Positions 16,378-25,741 of a stretch of 64,000 bases of DNA are shown here, one piece after another (the first letter of the stretch is position 1; the number at the start of each line of letters is the position of its first letter). The position numbers and the translations under genes are program-made. A model generated the notes under the pieces. It had not been told where the DNA came from. It did no database searches and saw nothing but the letters and a program-made list of their open reading frames with translations. This DNA comes from WGAL01 sp964570865 (GTDB lineage Bacteria > Bacteroidota > Ignavibacteria > Ignavibacteriales > Melioribacteraceae), in contig CAZMZM010000002.1 of NCBI GenBank assembly GCA_964570865.1, forward strand, positions 34,601 to 98,600. Reading direction: 5' to 3'.

Positions 16378-16539
16378 GAGTGGTGCATCACACTTCATGT
16401 AAAATATGCATTGGAAGCCGGCGCTACCAAAGAAGAGATAATTAAAGCCGGTTTCCAGGCTGTATTGATGAGCAGAGGTCCTGCTTTGATGCATATGGTT
16501 CCGGTTTATGAAGCAATTGACGAATTCGGGAAAGAATAA
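16378..16539 (+). CDS. Carboxymuconolactone decarboxylase (AhpD-like) family, 5' end lost in gap
   Basis: The last 53 codons of a CMD/AhpD-like protein. EWCITLHVKYALEAGATKEE carries the conserved Cys and His of the active helix, and GFQAVLMSRGPALMHMVPVY is the following conserved helix. Family members are peroxidase or thiol-disulfide helpers. The start is missing, and the frame through the gap is arbitrary. It may be fused to, or follow, the thioredoxin-like gene. It is followed by a terminator at 16576. Confidence 0.75.
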   Translation, partial: EWCITLHVKYALEAGATKEEIIKAGFQAVLMSRGPALMHMVPVYEAIDEFGKE

Positions 16540-16575
16540 ACATAAATTTATAATAAAACTCTTTTAAAATAACTT

Positions 16576-16618
16576 AGCCGCTATCCGGCAAACTTTTTTG
16601 ACGAATAGCGGCTTTTTT
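16576..16618 (+). terminator. Intrinsic terminator after the CMD gene
   Basis: AGCCGCTAT pairs with ATAGCGGCT across a 20-base loop, followed by TTTTT. The stem also reads as a possible terminator for the convergent carboxypeptidase gene, which ends at 16639. Confidence 0.75.
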
Positions 16619-16638
16619 GAAATATTATTGTTTTATAC

Positions 16639-19059
16639 CTATTTTAGGAGCAGCATCTTTTTAGTCGCTGAAAAATTACCGCATTCCAATTTGTAAAAAT
16701 AAATTCCGCTAGGCAAATCAACTTCCCGACCGGCAGCATTAAACCGTACTGAATAATTTCCCCTTGCTTGTTCCTTGTTTACAAGAGTTGTAACCTTTTG
16801 CCCTAACGCATTAAAAACCGAAAGTGTTACATGCCCTGTTTCCGCAACCGAGTAATTAATTGTGGTTGTCGGATTGAACGGATTAGGATAATTTTGTCCA
16901 AGATGAAATTTGTAAGGTGAAAAATTATCATCTACCGAAACTTGCACCGAATCGTAATACATTATTTTAATGTCATCAATATACCAACCGTCGCCGGTTA
17001 CATATCCATCGGATTGAAGCATAAACTGAAGTTTAATTTGCATACCGTCGTAATCGGACAAATCAATTTTTTCGTGAACCCACTGAGATTGAACGCCATC
17101 ATAAACAGGGATTCCGGCAGGTATCTGTTCTCCCTGTCCGCTTCCTGGATTTGTGTAAGTTCCGGTCAGATTATTCCAACTTGTCCCGTTATTAGTGGAA
17201 ATTCTTACACGCCCCGCGTCCCAGTTGTTTTCAATGTCCCACTTAGTGTAGAATGATAAAAACGCACCGTGCGAGCCGGTCAAATCAATATTATTTTTAC
17301 TTGTCATTTTATTGGTGATGTTATCATTATAATCTCCCGTTTTACTATCCGTATATGAATTTGGCGGGGTTACGAATGAGGAAGTAGTTTCATCCCATTT
17401 CTGAGAAGAAGTACTCTGTACCGTCCAATTATCTTCAATCACGTTCGATGTATCTTCCCACAAAACAGACGGAGTTCCAACAACGAATGAAAGCGTATCA
17501 AAATAAACCGTTTGTCCGCTCATGCTTATCGCCGCTACCAATTGTTGGCTAACACCGACCGGAGCTTCCGGGGATACGGTAATAATCATTGAATCGGGTA
17601 ACGTATAGTTTGTTCTGGCGGCAAGCGTATCAATGGAAACAGCTCGTCCGGAAACAGTAACAAAACCGGATAGCGGAGTAACAGAAACCGACACTCCGGT
17701 TGCCGCTCCAAGACCTTTATTGCGAATATTGAATCCTATTTTAGTCGTCTCTCCCGGATTTACAAATTCCGAGCTAAAACCGATATCTGCGATACTGACA
17801 AATCCTCCCGCTGCCCAAGCAAGATAGAGATTGGGAAAAACATTTTCTTCGGCAAGAGGAAGTATCCTGCTTTGCGGAGGCCAAAATCCGTCAGCGCTTG
17901 TACCTACTTCGGTAGTCATCGAAATAATTTTGTTCTTTTCAATTTGTTCACCATACATCCAATCATCGGAAGCTCCGTTAACAGCGTAAATAATATCGCT
18001 GGAAATTCCCCATGTATATCCGTTGTACTGAGTCATTTCGGAAGCATATTCTCTGAATAAAAGCGAATCGGGAGTTTCTTCCGGAATATATCCCCAAGGG
18101 AGAATTACCAAATCGCTGTATGTATGGAAGTTCATGGCAAGCACAAAATGATGAGCATCGCAAAACTGACGAACAGCTTGGGTAGCCGGTTCCGAAAAAG
18201 GAGCTGTGCCGCGATAGGTTTCACTCGAAGGGGAGCCGCTGGAGCCGTTATCGTCATAACCCCACTCATAACCCCAATTACGGTTTAAGTCCACGCCATA
18301 AGTTCCGTTGTTGTTTGTACGGCGGTTCTTTCTCCACATACCGCCTCCGTTCGGGTCTGTCTGCTGATTGTACTTGTATCCGTCAACATTAAAAACAGGC
18401 AAAAAGTACAACTGACGATTATTTACGAGATATGTAACTTCAGGGTCCGTACCGTAATTTTCCAGCAGGTAATACATAAAGTAAATCATCTGCATCATTG
18501 CTTCAGGTTCGCGGGCGTGAATAAGGGAATTATAAAATACTTCCGGCTCATCTTCGTCAACATCGGGATTATCGGAAATTTTAACGTAGTACATCGGATT
18601 ACCGAGAAACGTAACACCGAGTGTATCTTTAGCAGTGATAAGATTAGGGTAATTTGCGTGCATCTCGTCAAGTTTTGCATAAACTTCATCTGCAGTTAAA
18701 AACCCGCCCATCGAGCCATAATCAAAACCCTTTACTCCATACTTCATGTACGATTTGGAAAGAGCCGCCTCTTTCTCACTCTCCGACATCTTTGGTAATG
18801 CCTCATAATATTTTTTCCAATCGGAAATAATAATATTGTACGAAAAACCGTTTTCATTCAGAAGTTTTATTTGTGAGCTACTGACAAATACTTCTATCGA
18901 AGTTTTATCCTTATTAAAAACAGGATGTCCGTCAACAATGCCGAGAGCAGCCAGCTCCTTTGCTTGTTCTACCGAAGTTAAATTAATTGAAATTTTCTTA
19001 TAAGATTGTGCGGACAAAGTAATAGTAAGAAAGAGAATAACAGTTAAAATTTTTCTCAT
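16639..19059 (-). CDS. Secreted M14 zinc carboxypeptidase with T9SS sorting domain
   Basis: An 806-residue exported metallopeptidase. A signal peptide (LTVILFLTITLSA-QSY) is followed by a propeptide-like region, then the M14 domain with zinc ligands His181 and Glu184 (IHAREPEAM) and His312 (NFHTYSD), and catalytic Glu384 (TTEVGTSADG). Next come a CARDB-like beta sandwich (about 430-530), a jelly-roll resembling that of immune-inhibitor-A peptidases (about 535-700), and a C-terminal sorting domain with LGQNYPNPFNPTTTI. It should cut C-terminal residues from extracellular peptides. The sorting domain differs from that of the two cargo proteins at 9325 and 11044. It stands alone. Confidence 0.93.
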   Translation of the reverse strand: MRKILTVILFLTITLSAQSYKKISINLTSVEQAKELAALGIVDGHPVFNKDKTSIEVFVSSSQIKLLNENGFSYNIIISDWKKYYEALPKMSESEKEAALSKSYMKYGVKGFDYGSMGGFLTADEVYAKLDEMHANYPNLITAKDTLGVTFLGNPMYYVKISDNPDVDEDEPEVFYNSLIHAREPEAMMQMIYFMYYLLENYGTDPEVTYLVNNRQLYFLPVFNVDGYKYNQQTDPNGGGMWRKNRRTNNNGTYGVDLNRNWGYEWGYDDNGSSGSPSSETYRGTAPFSEPATQAVRQFCDAHHFVLAMNFHTYSDLVILPWGYIPEETPDSLLFREYASEMTQYNGYTWGISSDIIYAVNGASDDWMYGEQIEKNKIISMTTEVGTSADGFWPPQSRILPLAEENVFPNLYLAWAAGGFVSIADIGFSSEFVNPGETTKIGFNIRNKGLGAATGVSVSVTPLSGFVTVSGRAVSIDTLAARTNYTLPDSMIITVSPEAPVGVSQQLVAAISMSGQTVYFDTLSFVVGTPSVLWEDTSNVIEDNWTVQSTSSQKWDETTSSFVTPPNSYTDSKTGDYNDNITNKMTSKNNIDLTGSHGAFLSFYTKWDIENNWDAGRVRISTNNGTSWNNLTGTYTNPGSGQGEQIPAGIPVYDGVQSQWVHEKIDLSDYDGMQIKLQFMLQSDGYVTGDGWYIDDIKIMYYDSVQVSVDDNFSPYKFHLGQNYPNPFNPTTTINYSVAETGHVTLSVFNALGQKVTTLVNKEQARGNYSVRFNAAGREVDLPSGIYFYKLECGNFSATKKMLLLK

Positions 19060-19077
19060 AGTCTCCTCAAAAAAAGT

Positions 19078-19443
19078 TTATTTAATAAATTCGATTGTTA
19101 TCGGATAATAAAAATATTCCCCGTCAACAGCGCGCACGGCAGCGATAACAGGAAAGATAAACGCGGCAAACAGCACAAGAAGCAACATTGGAATACCAAT
19201 CAGGAAAATAATCAGTACCGAAGCGATAATAGTGTAAATGGTAACGGAAATCTGAAAGTTAATAGCCTCCTTACCGTGAAAATCGATAAAATCAGAGTGA
19301 TTTTTTTTGATAATCCAAATTGAAAGGGGTCCTAAAATATTTCCGAATGGAATAACAAAAAAAGCGAATGCTGCAATGTGAGTAATTGCCGCCCACATTT
19401 TAATTTCCTTTTCAGTCATAGTATAAATTTCTTGTTCATCCAT
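19078..19443 (-). CDS. DUF4870 membrane protein
   Basis: A 121-residue membrane protein of the DUF4870 family, with helices around KMWAAITHIAAFAFFVIPFG, ILGPLSIWII and a long C-terminal hydrophobic hairpin. The ATG at 19443 is chosen over one 51 bp upstream because AAGGA sits at proper distance before it. The conserved FIDFHGKEAINFQ motif is clear. The function is unknown; the family often lies near envelope genes. A 22-bp perfect palindrome lies 64 bp upstream of the start. Confidence 0.85.
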   Translation of the reverse strand: MDEQEIYTMTEKEIKMWAAITHIAAFAFFVIPFGNILGPLSIWIIKKNHSDFIDFHGKEAINFQISVTIYTIIASVLIIFLIGIPMLLLVLFAAFIFPVIAAVRAVDGEYFYYPITIEFIK

Positions 19444-19506
19444 ATTATCCTTAATTTTGATTATTAAACTATTGACAATTTTTATCAGAAACAATAGAAA
19501 TGAAAA

Positions 19507-19528
19507 TTTAATTCTATATAGAATTAAA
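19507..19528. promoter_or_regulatory. Perfect 22-bp palindrome upstream of the DUF4870 gene
   Basis: Half-site TTTAATTCTAT is followed directly by its reverse complement, with no spacer. This is long for chance in a 120-bp intergenic space, although AT-rich DNA raises the background. It may be a binding site for a dimeric regulator of the downstream gene. Confidence 0.35.
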
Positions 19529-19613
19529 AAATAAAACCTATTTCGACTCCAAAAAATTTATAGCCGTTAATTCTCAATTGTCCATTATCAATTATCAATT
19601 ATTACTTGTTGTT

Positions 19614-20837
19614 TTATTCCCATCTTAAAGCCTCGATTGGGTCAAGATTTGAAGCTTTATAAGCGGGATAAGTTCCAAAGCCTACACCGACAACCACACA
19701 GAGTAAGATACCGATAAGCGTCCAGCCAAGCGGGAAAACAGCAGTGGCATTCATCATGGAGCCGACAACATTTCCGGCAATCACACCTAATAATATTCCG
19801 ATTAATCCTCCTGACAGGGAGAGTAGAATTGCCTCAGACAAAAACTGGACGAGAATATTTGATTTTTTTGCACCGACAGCTTTTCTGATTCCTATTTCCT
19901 TTGTACGCTCCGTAACCGAAACCAACATAATATTCATAATTCCGATTCCCGCGGCAAGAAGAGCAATTAACGCAATGGCAATTGAACCTATTCGAGCACC
20001 CTGCGTAATATTATCAATCTGAGCCATCATTGATTTGTTTGAAAATATTCCGAAATCATCAGGTTCGCCGGCAGGCACTTTTCTAATTGTCCGCATTACT
20101 CCGCGAGCTTTTTCAATCAGATTTTCGTAATCTTCTTCATTGTAAGCCATCACCGTTATGTTCATACTTCTTTTTCGTTTTCCGTAGTAAGTCATAAAAG
20201 TGGTTATCGGCGCAATCACAAAGTTATCCTGACTTCTTCCGAACGATGCACCCCGTTTCTCCAATACACCGATTACACGGAGTTTGTGCCCATCCACTTT
20301 TACATACATTCCAATCGGATTAAATGCTTTAAAGAGTTTATTTTTTATATCAGCACCGAGCACAATTACTTTTGCGGCACGCTGAACATCTCTATCATTA
20401 AACGCCCGACCAATCGCAATATTCCAGTTGTTATTTACAAACGTTCCGGCTGAGCCTCCGCAAAATGAAACATTCGGATTTGTTTCCTCGCCGTTAAATT
20501 TTACTACTCTTCCGAATTGCCATCTTTCAACGGCAATTTCTTTCGCATCGGTTAATTTTTCTCTCAGCCTTTTGAAATCATCATAGGTAATGTCTTTTCT
20601 GTTTCTGAACTTACCTCTGTTACGATGCCCCACATTGACGGTAGCAGGATATTTTTGAATCTGAAATGTATTTTGTCCGAGACTTGAAACGCCTTTTTCG
20701 ATACTGTCCTGCAAAATTGTAATTATTGTACTGATCGAAATTATAGAAAAAATACCGACTACAATTCCAAGAATTGTGAGGAAAGACCTTAATTTATTGG
20801 TTCTTACAGAATCCCATGCAACTTTTAAAATTTCCAT
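19614..20837 (-). CDS. MacB-like ABC transporter permease 2
   Basis: A 407-residue permease of the MacB/FtsX type. One N-terminal helix (FLTILGIVVGIFSIISIST) is followed by a large periplasmic domain (about residues 60-280), then three C-terminal helices with the ERTKEIGIRKAVGAKKSNIL coupling segment. It is the last gene of a five-gene efflux operon (TolC, MacA-like, ATPase, permease 1, permease 2), 10 bp after permease 1. The two permeases are paralogues and probably form a heterodimer or give two alternative pumps with the same ATPase. The C-terminal APAYKASNLDPIEALRWE-like end is the usual FtsX tail, here starting TYPAYKASNLDP. Confidence 0.9.
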   Translation of the reverse strand: MEILKVAWDSVRTNKLRSFLTILGIVVGIFSIISISTIITILQDSIEKGVSSLGQNTFQIQKYPATVNVGHRNRGKFRNRKDITYDDFKRLREKLTDAKEIAVERWQFGRVVKFNGEETNPNVSFCGGSAGTFVNNNWNIAIGRAFNDRDVQRAAKVIVLGADIKNKLFKAFNPIGMYVKVDGHKLRVIGVLEKRGASFGRSQDNFVIAPITTFMTYYGKRKRSMNITVMAYNEEDYENLIEKARGVMRTIRKVPAGEPDDFGIFSNKSMMAQIDNITQGARIGSIAIALIALLAAGIGIMNIMLVSVTERTKEIGIRKAVGAKKSNILVQFLSEAILLSLSGGLIGILLGVIAGNVVGSMMNATAVFPLGWTLIGILLCVVVGVGFGTYPAYKASNLDPIEALRWE

Positions 20838-20846
20838 CTTATTCCT

Positions 20847-22094
20847 TTATTCATACCTTAATGCGTCAACAGGGTCAAGTTTTGATGCTTGATAAGCAGG
20901 CGCGAATCCGGAGATAATGCCCGTCGCCAATGAAATCAGTATTGCAAGGATAACCGTGTCAACCTGAATGGACGTAGGCAGCCACTGATTAATTATCATT
21001 CCCGTTATTATTGCAAAAATCAGTCCTATAAATCCTCCGAATAAACATATTATTGAAGCCTCAGAAATAAACTGCCCCAATATTGTCCGCTTCTTAGCGC
21101 CTATTGCTTTCCGGATTCCTATTTCTCTTGTTCTCTCTTTAACGGAAACAAACATGATGTTCATTATTCCAATTGCTCCGACAAACAACGAAAGACCTGT
21201 AATAAAAAATCCGCCTATTTGTATTACACTTACTGTCTTGTTTATTTGCGTTAACAAGCCTGCCTGTTGATTTATTGAAAAGTCGTTTTTCTCACTGTAA
21301 GTTAATCCGCGCACTCTTCTCATTATCCCGATGGCTTCTTCCTTTACAGCTTCAACCATTTGAGAATTGGGGGCGCGCACGTTTATTGTAATACTTTTCC
21401 TTCTACTCGCAAAGTTCTTGAACAAAAACTCAATCGGAAGGTAGGCTTGATTGTCAGGGTTAAAATCTCCCATCACCCAACTTCCCTGTTTTTCGAGTAC
21501 GCCTACAACTTTCATTTTACGTCCGCCGACATCAAGATAGTTACCGACAGCGCCTCCGAACGGGAAGAGCTGGTCGGCGATTGAATATCCGAGTACAATT
21601 ACGTTTCGTCCACTCTTACTTTCAGTCGCATTAAAAAACCTCCCTTCGGTAAATGACAAATTTGTTGTTTTTATATATTCCGCCGTCGTGGCAGTAATAA
21701 ACATACTTTCGACAACGTTATCACGGTACTTAACCGTTTTACGCGTAAACGTACTGGGTGCAGAGGCTACCGGAAGTTTAGCTAATTCTTTATATTTTTT
21801 AAAATCTTCCATTCGCAGATTTTTTCTGTTTCTTAATTCCCACCAAGGTGTATTGTTGTTAAACCACGACCATTTATCTATGTAAAGATTATCAGAGCCA
21901 AGGGATGAAACACCGTTCTGAAAAGCTGTATCAATCCCTTTAAGCGCAGTTGACATAGTAACAACAGCCCAAATGCCGATAACTATTCCAAGCGTTGTCA
22001 GTACAGAACGTCCTTTGTTTGCAGCGATTGCCTTAAGAGAAATCAGCAGACCTTCTTTTATCTCAAATAAAACAGAATGAATTTTCTTAGCCAT
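20847..22094 (-). CDS. MacB-like ABC transporter permease 1
   Basis: A 415-residue FtsX/MacB-type permease. The N-terminal helix SVLTTLGIVIGIWAVVTMST is followed by a periplasmic MacB core domain and three C-terminal helices. The coupling segment ERTREIGIRKAIGAKKRTIL and the tail APAYQASKLDPVDALRYE are well conserved. It overlaps the upstream ATPase gene by 8 bp and precedes permease 2 by 10 bp. It lacks a fused nucleotide-binding domain, so it must depend on the separate ATPase. It is an inner-membrane component of a tripartite exporter. Confidence 0.92.
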   Translation of the reverse strand: MAKKIHSVLFEIKEGLLISLKAIAANKGRSVLTTLGIVIGIWAVVTMSTALKGIDTAFQNGVSSLGSDNLYIDKWSWFNNNTPWWELRNRKNLRMEDFKKYKELAKLPVASAPSTFTRKTVKYRDNVVESMFITATTAEYIKTTNLSFTEGRFFNATESKSGRNVIVLGYSIADQLFPFGGAVGNYLDVGGRKMKVVGVLEKQGSWVMGDFNPDNQAYLPIEFLFKNFASRRKSITINVRAPNSQMVEAVKEEAIGIMRRVRGLTYSEKNDFSINQQAGLLTQINKTVSVIQIGGFFITGLSLFVGAIGIMNIMFVSVKERTREIGIRKAIGAKKRTILGQFISEASIICLFGGFIGLIFAIITGMIINQWLPTSIQVDTVILAILISLATGIISGFAPAYQASKLDPVDALRYE

Positions 22095-22800
22095 TGACTC
22101 TTACCTGTTTTCTATCTTCGACAATTTCATTTTTCTCCACAAGTCCGTCTCGTAAGCGAATTATCCGTTGAGCATGTTTGGCAATATCCTCTTCGTGAGT
22201 AACGAGAATTATTGTGTTACCGTTATCACGTAATTCTTCAAACAAAGCCATAATATCGTTTCCGGTCTTGGTGTCAAGATTACCGGTTGGTTCGTCGGCA
22301 AGTATAATGGAGGGCTGCGTAACTAATGCACGCGCAATTGCTACACGCTGCCTTTGTCCGCCGCTCAGCTCGTTGGGTTTATGATCAACTCTGTCAGCCA
22401 GCCCTACCTTCTCGAGTGCATCGTAAGCACGTTCCATACGTACCGATTTAGGAAGCCCCGCATAAATAAGAGGAAGTTCAACATTATGAAGCGCCGTAGA
22501 ACGGGGCAGCAAATTAAACGTCTGAAATACAAAACCAATTTTACGGTTTCGGATTTCGGCTAACTGGTTATCATTCATCTGACTTACATTTTCGTTTTCG
22601 AACATGTAAATCCCTTTGGAAGGAGTATCGAGACAGCCGATGATATTCATTAATGTCGATTTACCTGAACCGGAGGGACCCATAATTGCGACATAGTCAT
22701 TCCGGTTAATCTCCAGTGATACGTCAGCCAAAGCGTGAACTTCTTCAAGTCCAACCTGATAAATTTTTGCTATATGTTCAATTGAAATAATATTATTCAT
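22087..22800 (-). CDS. MacB/LolD-type ABC transporter ATPase
   Basis: A 237-residue ATP-binding subunit. Seen are Walker A GPSGSGKST, Q-loop near FQTFNLLPR, signature LSGGQRQRVAIARAL, Walker B ILADEPTGNLD and the H-loop LVTHEED. I chose the ATG at 22800 because MNNIISIEHI is the usual start of the family; a GTG three codons upstream (22809) is also possible. It energises the two adjacent permeases. It sits between the adaptor gene and permease 1, with which it overlaps. Confidence 0.92.
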   Translation of the reverse strand: MNNIISIEHIAKIYQVGLEEVHALADVSLEINRNDYVAIMGPSGSGKSTLMNIIGCLDTPSKGIYMFENENVSQMNDNQLAEIRNRKIGFVFQTFNLLPRSTALHNVELPLIYAGLPKSVRMERAYDALEKVGLADRVDHKPNELSGGQRQRVAIARALVTQPSIILADEPTGNLDTKTGNDIMALFEELRDNGNTIILVTHEEDIAKHAQRIIRLRDGLVEKNEIVEDRKQVRVNG

Positions 22801-22814
22801 TTTATCCACTTACT

Positions 22815-24104
22815 CTAGTTTTTATTACCGGAATATTTTCTGTCCTTTTTCTCAACAATCACTTTTGTTCCATCTTCAAGTTCTCTTGAAATAGCTTTGT
22901 AAGGACCGGTAATAATTGTCTCCCCACCATTTAATCCCTTTGTAATTTCAATATAATCTTCGTCGCTAATTCCGGATTTAACTTTAACCATTTTTGCTTG
23001 GTTTCCGTCTAATACAAAAACGACTTCCTGAGGTTTGTTCTTTTTAATTTTTCCCTCTTTTTTAGATTTCATTTTTCTAAAGTTTTTCTTTCCCTTCTTA
23101 AAATCTTTTTTATCAATGCGCGCTGTTAAACTTTGAATAGGAATTGCAATCACATCATGATGCGTTTCCGTTTGAATATCCGCATCGCAAGACATACCGG
23201 GTTTAATCTTACTATTTTTGCCGAGTAAGTTAATCTTAACTTCAAAATTAACAACCTGGTCTTGAGAACCAACGCCGGTTGTCTTTGCGCTGTTTCCGAT
23301 TTGATAAACTAACCCTACAAACTCCTCATCGCCAAAAGCGTCAATCTTAATAATTGCAGTATCCCCTTTTGCCAAATTGATTACATCATTTTCATCAACG
23401 TCAACAACCGCTTCCATATTTTCTAAATTGGAAACCGTCATCATATTTGTCCCCTGGCTGAAACCACTTCCTAAAACTCTTTCTCCGAGTTCAACATTAA
23501 GCTGGCTTATTACGCCGTCCAACGGAGCAAACAATGTTGTTTTTGCCAAGTCTTCTTCCTGCTCGGCTAAAGATTCCTCAGCTTGCTTAACCATCGCCAC
23601 TTGCGAAAGATACTGACCTTCGTTAGAAAGATAGTTAGCCTTTGCCGCATCAAAATCCTGTTGGCTCGCCAATCCTTTTTCATGAAGTTTTTTGATTCTG
23701 TCAAATTCCGATTTAGCCCTGTCAAGATTTGCTTTCCGTACTTTTAAGTTAGCTTCGGCAGACTGCAGACTTGCCTTAGCGCGATTTCTCTGAGCTATAT
23801 AAATATTAGGTTTAATTCTGACAAGCAACTGACCTTTTGTAACACGGTCGCCTTCCTTAACAGGAAGCTCAACAATTTCGCCGGTTACTTCAGGCGTAAT
23901 TACTACTTTATCAATTGGATCAATCGAACCTGTCGCAGTTACAATTTGAGTAATTGTTCTTTTCTGTGCTTTTTCAGTAGTAACTTTAACAATTTTTTCC
24001 TTGTTGCTATTTAACAAAGCTACTACTATTACTGCTGCCAATAAAATACCCAAGGCGCTGAAAATAATTATTTTCTTCTTTGAATTCTTTTTTGATGTTG
24101 ACAT
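22815..24104 (-). CDS. MacA/HlyD-type periplasmic adaptor
   Basis: A 429-residue membrane-fusion protein. An N-terminal signal anchor (IIIFSALGILLAAVIVVALL) is followed by the lipoyl halves (GDRVTKGQLLVRIKP and TTLFAPLDGVISQLNV), a long coiled-coil hairpin between (about residues 95-175), and a barrel domain with FGDEEFVGLVYQIGN. A lysine-rich insert (RIDKKDFKKGKKNFRKMK, about 330-350) is unusual for MacA. It links the inner-membrane pump to the TolC-like channel, whose gene overlaps its start by one base. Confidence 0.92.
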   Translation of the reverse strand: MSTSKKNSKKKIIIFSALGILLAAVIVVALLNSNKEKIVKVTTEKAQKRTITQIVTATGSIDPIDKVVITPEVTGEIVELPVKEGDRVTKGQLLVRIKPNIYIAQRNRAKASLQSAEANLKVRKANLDRAKSEFDRIKKLHEKGLASQQDFDAAKANYLSNEGQYLSQVAMVKQAEESLAEQEEDLAKTTLFAPLDGVISQLNVELGERVLGSGFSQGTNMMTVSNLENMEAVVDVDENDVINLAKGDTAIIKIDAFGDEEFVGLVYQIGNSAKTTGVGSQDQVVNFEVKINLLGKNSKIKPGMSCDADIQTETHHDVIAIPIQSLTARIDKKDFKKGKKNFRKMKSKKEGKIKKNKPQEVVFVLDGNQAKMVKVKSGISDEDYIEITKGLNGGETIITGPYKAISRELEDGTKVIVEKKDRKYSGNKN

Positions 24105-25465
24105 TAGTTACTCCCAACGGTTTTTTCATAAACTTTATAATCTAACTTGCCTAAACTGTTAAGCAATCTTGCCTTCTGAATTAGGAACGCATATTTTGCA
24201 TCAATCAATGCTCTGAGTGCATCCTGATAATCTGTATCAGATTTTAGAACTTCCACAATTGTAGCCGAACCGAGTTCATATTTTTGATGATTTATTTTTC
24301 TGTTCTCTTCTGCCGCTTTCACAGTTTTTTTGCTAACTTCCAACCCCTTTTTTGCAGCCGTAAGATCTGTGTAAGCTTGCTTAATTTCCATCTTAATTTT
24401 ACGTTTAAATGCATTGGTTTCTTCAATTGCATTCAGCTCTCCAACTTTTGCATACTCTATTTGAGCAGAAGTTGAGAACTTGGAAAAAATTGGGATAGAA
24501 AGAGTAAGCCCTGCAGAATATACATCACGGTTAAATAGATTATTAACCTGTGCAGCCGAACTGGAGAAACTGTAACGCCCGCTAAGTGTAGGGAAAAATC
24601 CGGATTTAGCAGAAGCAACTTGATTTTCTGCAGCCTTCAAATTAAATTGTTGCGCAATATAATCAGGGCGTACAGCAAGCGCATCATCAACCAACTGCTC
24701 TAAATCAAATGAATTATCACTTGCAATATCAGCAACCAATGAGTCAGTATCGGGACTTACAACTTCGTAATCATCCAATACATTTAGAGAAAGGTAATCC
24801 AGCAACTGAGTACGTGCATTGTCCAAATCGTTTTTAGCCCTTATTAGGTTTAGCTCGGCATTGCCGGTCTGAACTTTTTGCCCGTAAACATCTGCAATCT
24901 GTGCGGCACCCAATTTATAACGTTCTTCAATTTGCTCCAAAAACTTTTTATTGTATTCCAAATTATCTTTTCGAACAGCAACAACATACTTTGCTTTCAC
25001 AACATTATAAAATAAAGTTTGAGTCTGCAATACAATATCCTGTTTTAGTTTAACTAAGTTAAAACGCGCCGCCTGCAATTGGTTTTTACTTTTTGCAAAA
25101 TTAGAAATGTTGGCTAATCCGTCAAACAATGTCCAACCGCCTCCAACGGAAAAGGAGTAACTGCGATTATCCTGCTCGCTTGACGGAGTTTGAACAATAG
25201 TACCGAAATAATCGATTTGCTCCCCTCCTAAATCCTTAACCTTGTTCCAACTCCATGAACCTGAAGCACTTAAACTCGGAAGAAATCCGCCAAATGAGGA
25301 TTTAACACTTGCCTTGCTCGAACGGATGTTGTTTTCACTCTTTCTAAGAGTAGTATTTTGGCGTAAAGCGATTGAAATCGATTCCTTCAATGTTAATTTT
25401 TTTTGAGCATAAATAGGGAAAACAATTATCAATCCCAATGCTGCTATCAATATTTTTTTCATCAA
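24104..25465 (-). CDS. TolC-family outer-membrane efflux protein
   Basis: A 453-residue outer-membrane channel with a signal peptide (ILIAALGLIIVFPIYA-QKK). The two OEP repeats each show the long helical hairpin pattern with the conserved LTLKESISIALRQNTTLRKS opening and a repeat start at about residue 260 (LEQLVDDALAVRPDYIAQQ). It provides the outer-membrane exit duct for the adjacent MacAB-like pump. It is the first gene of the operon. No regulator gene adjoins, so the inducer cannot be inferred. The substrate is also unknown; peptides, lipoproteins or small toxic molecules are possible. Confidence 0.92.
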   Translation of the reverse strand: MMKKILIAALGLIIVFPIYAQKKLTLKESISIALRQNTTLRKSENNIRSSKASVKSSFGGFLPSLSASGSWSWNKVKDLGGEQIDYFGTIVQTPSSEQDNRSYSFSVGGGWTLFDGLANISNFAKSKNQLQAARFNLVKLKQDIVLQTQTLFYNVVKAKYVVAVRKDNLEYNKKFLEQIEERYKLGAAQIADVYGQKVQTGNAELNLIRAKNDLDNARTQLLDYLSLNVLDDYEVVSPDTDSLVADIASDNSFDLEQLVDDALAVRPDYIAQQFNLKAAENQVASAKSGFFPTLSGRYSFSSSAAQVNNLFNRDVYSAGLTLSIPIFSKFSTSAQIEYAKVGELNAIEETNAFKRKIKMEIKQAYTDLTAAKKGLEVSKKTVKAAEENRKINHQKYELGSATIVEVLKSDTDYQDALRALIDAKYAFLIQKARLLNSLGKLDYKVYEKTVGSN

Positions 25466-25691
25466 TCAATCCTTAAATTTTGATTTTCTGATAATTATGA
25501 CGCAAGTCAATTGGGATTGTTCCGAAAGGATTGATAAATAATCAGTATTACGATAAGATAAAAAAATAAAGGAATAGTATTTACCGTAATAATTTTACTA
25601 CTCCCGATTTTACTAAATAATTTATCTTACATATAATTATAGGAATTAACTCAAACATATATTTTTGAATTTAGATTCAACATAAATAAAA

Positions 25692-25717
25692 AAAGGCGTC
25701 CCTTTTGAGACGCCTTT
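25692..25717 (-). terminator. Intrinsic terminator of ilvE
   Basis: A nine-base perfect stem, AAAGGCGTC with GACGCCTTT, whose minus-strand reading is followed by a T run. It begins 25 bp after the ilvE stop codon. Confidence 0.85.
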
Positions 25718-25741
25718 AATCTAACTATCTAAAGCAAAAAG

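Noticed and set aside
16072..16539. A single 155-codon gene across the 100-N gap
   Set aside because: The two ends belong to different families and the gap size is a placeholder, so the continuous frame is not evidence.
19574..19606. Short AT-rich direct repeats (ATTATCA words) downstream of the efflux operon
   Set aside because: Low-complexity intergenic sequence, too short and common in AT-rich genomes to support a function.
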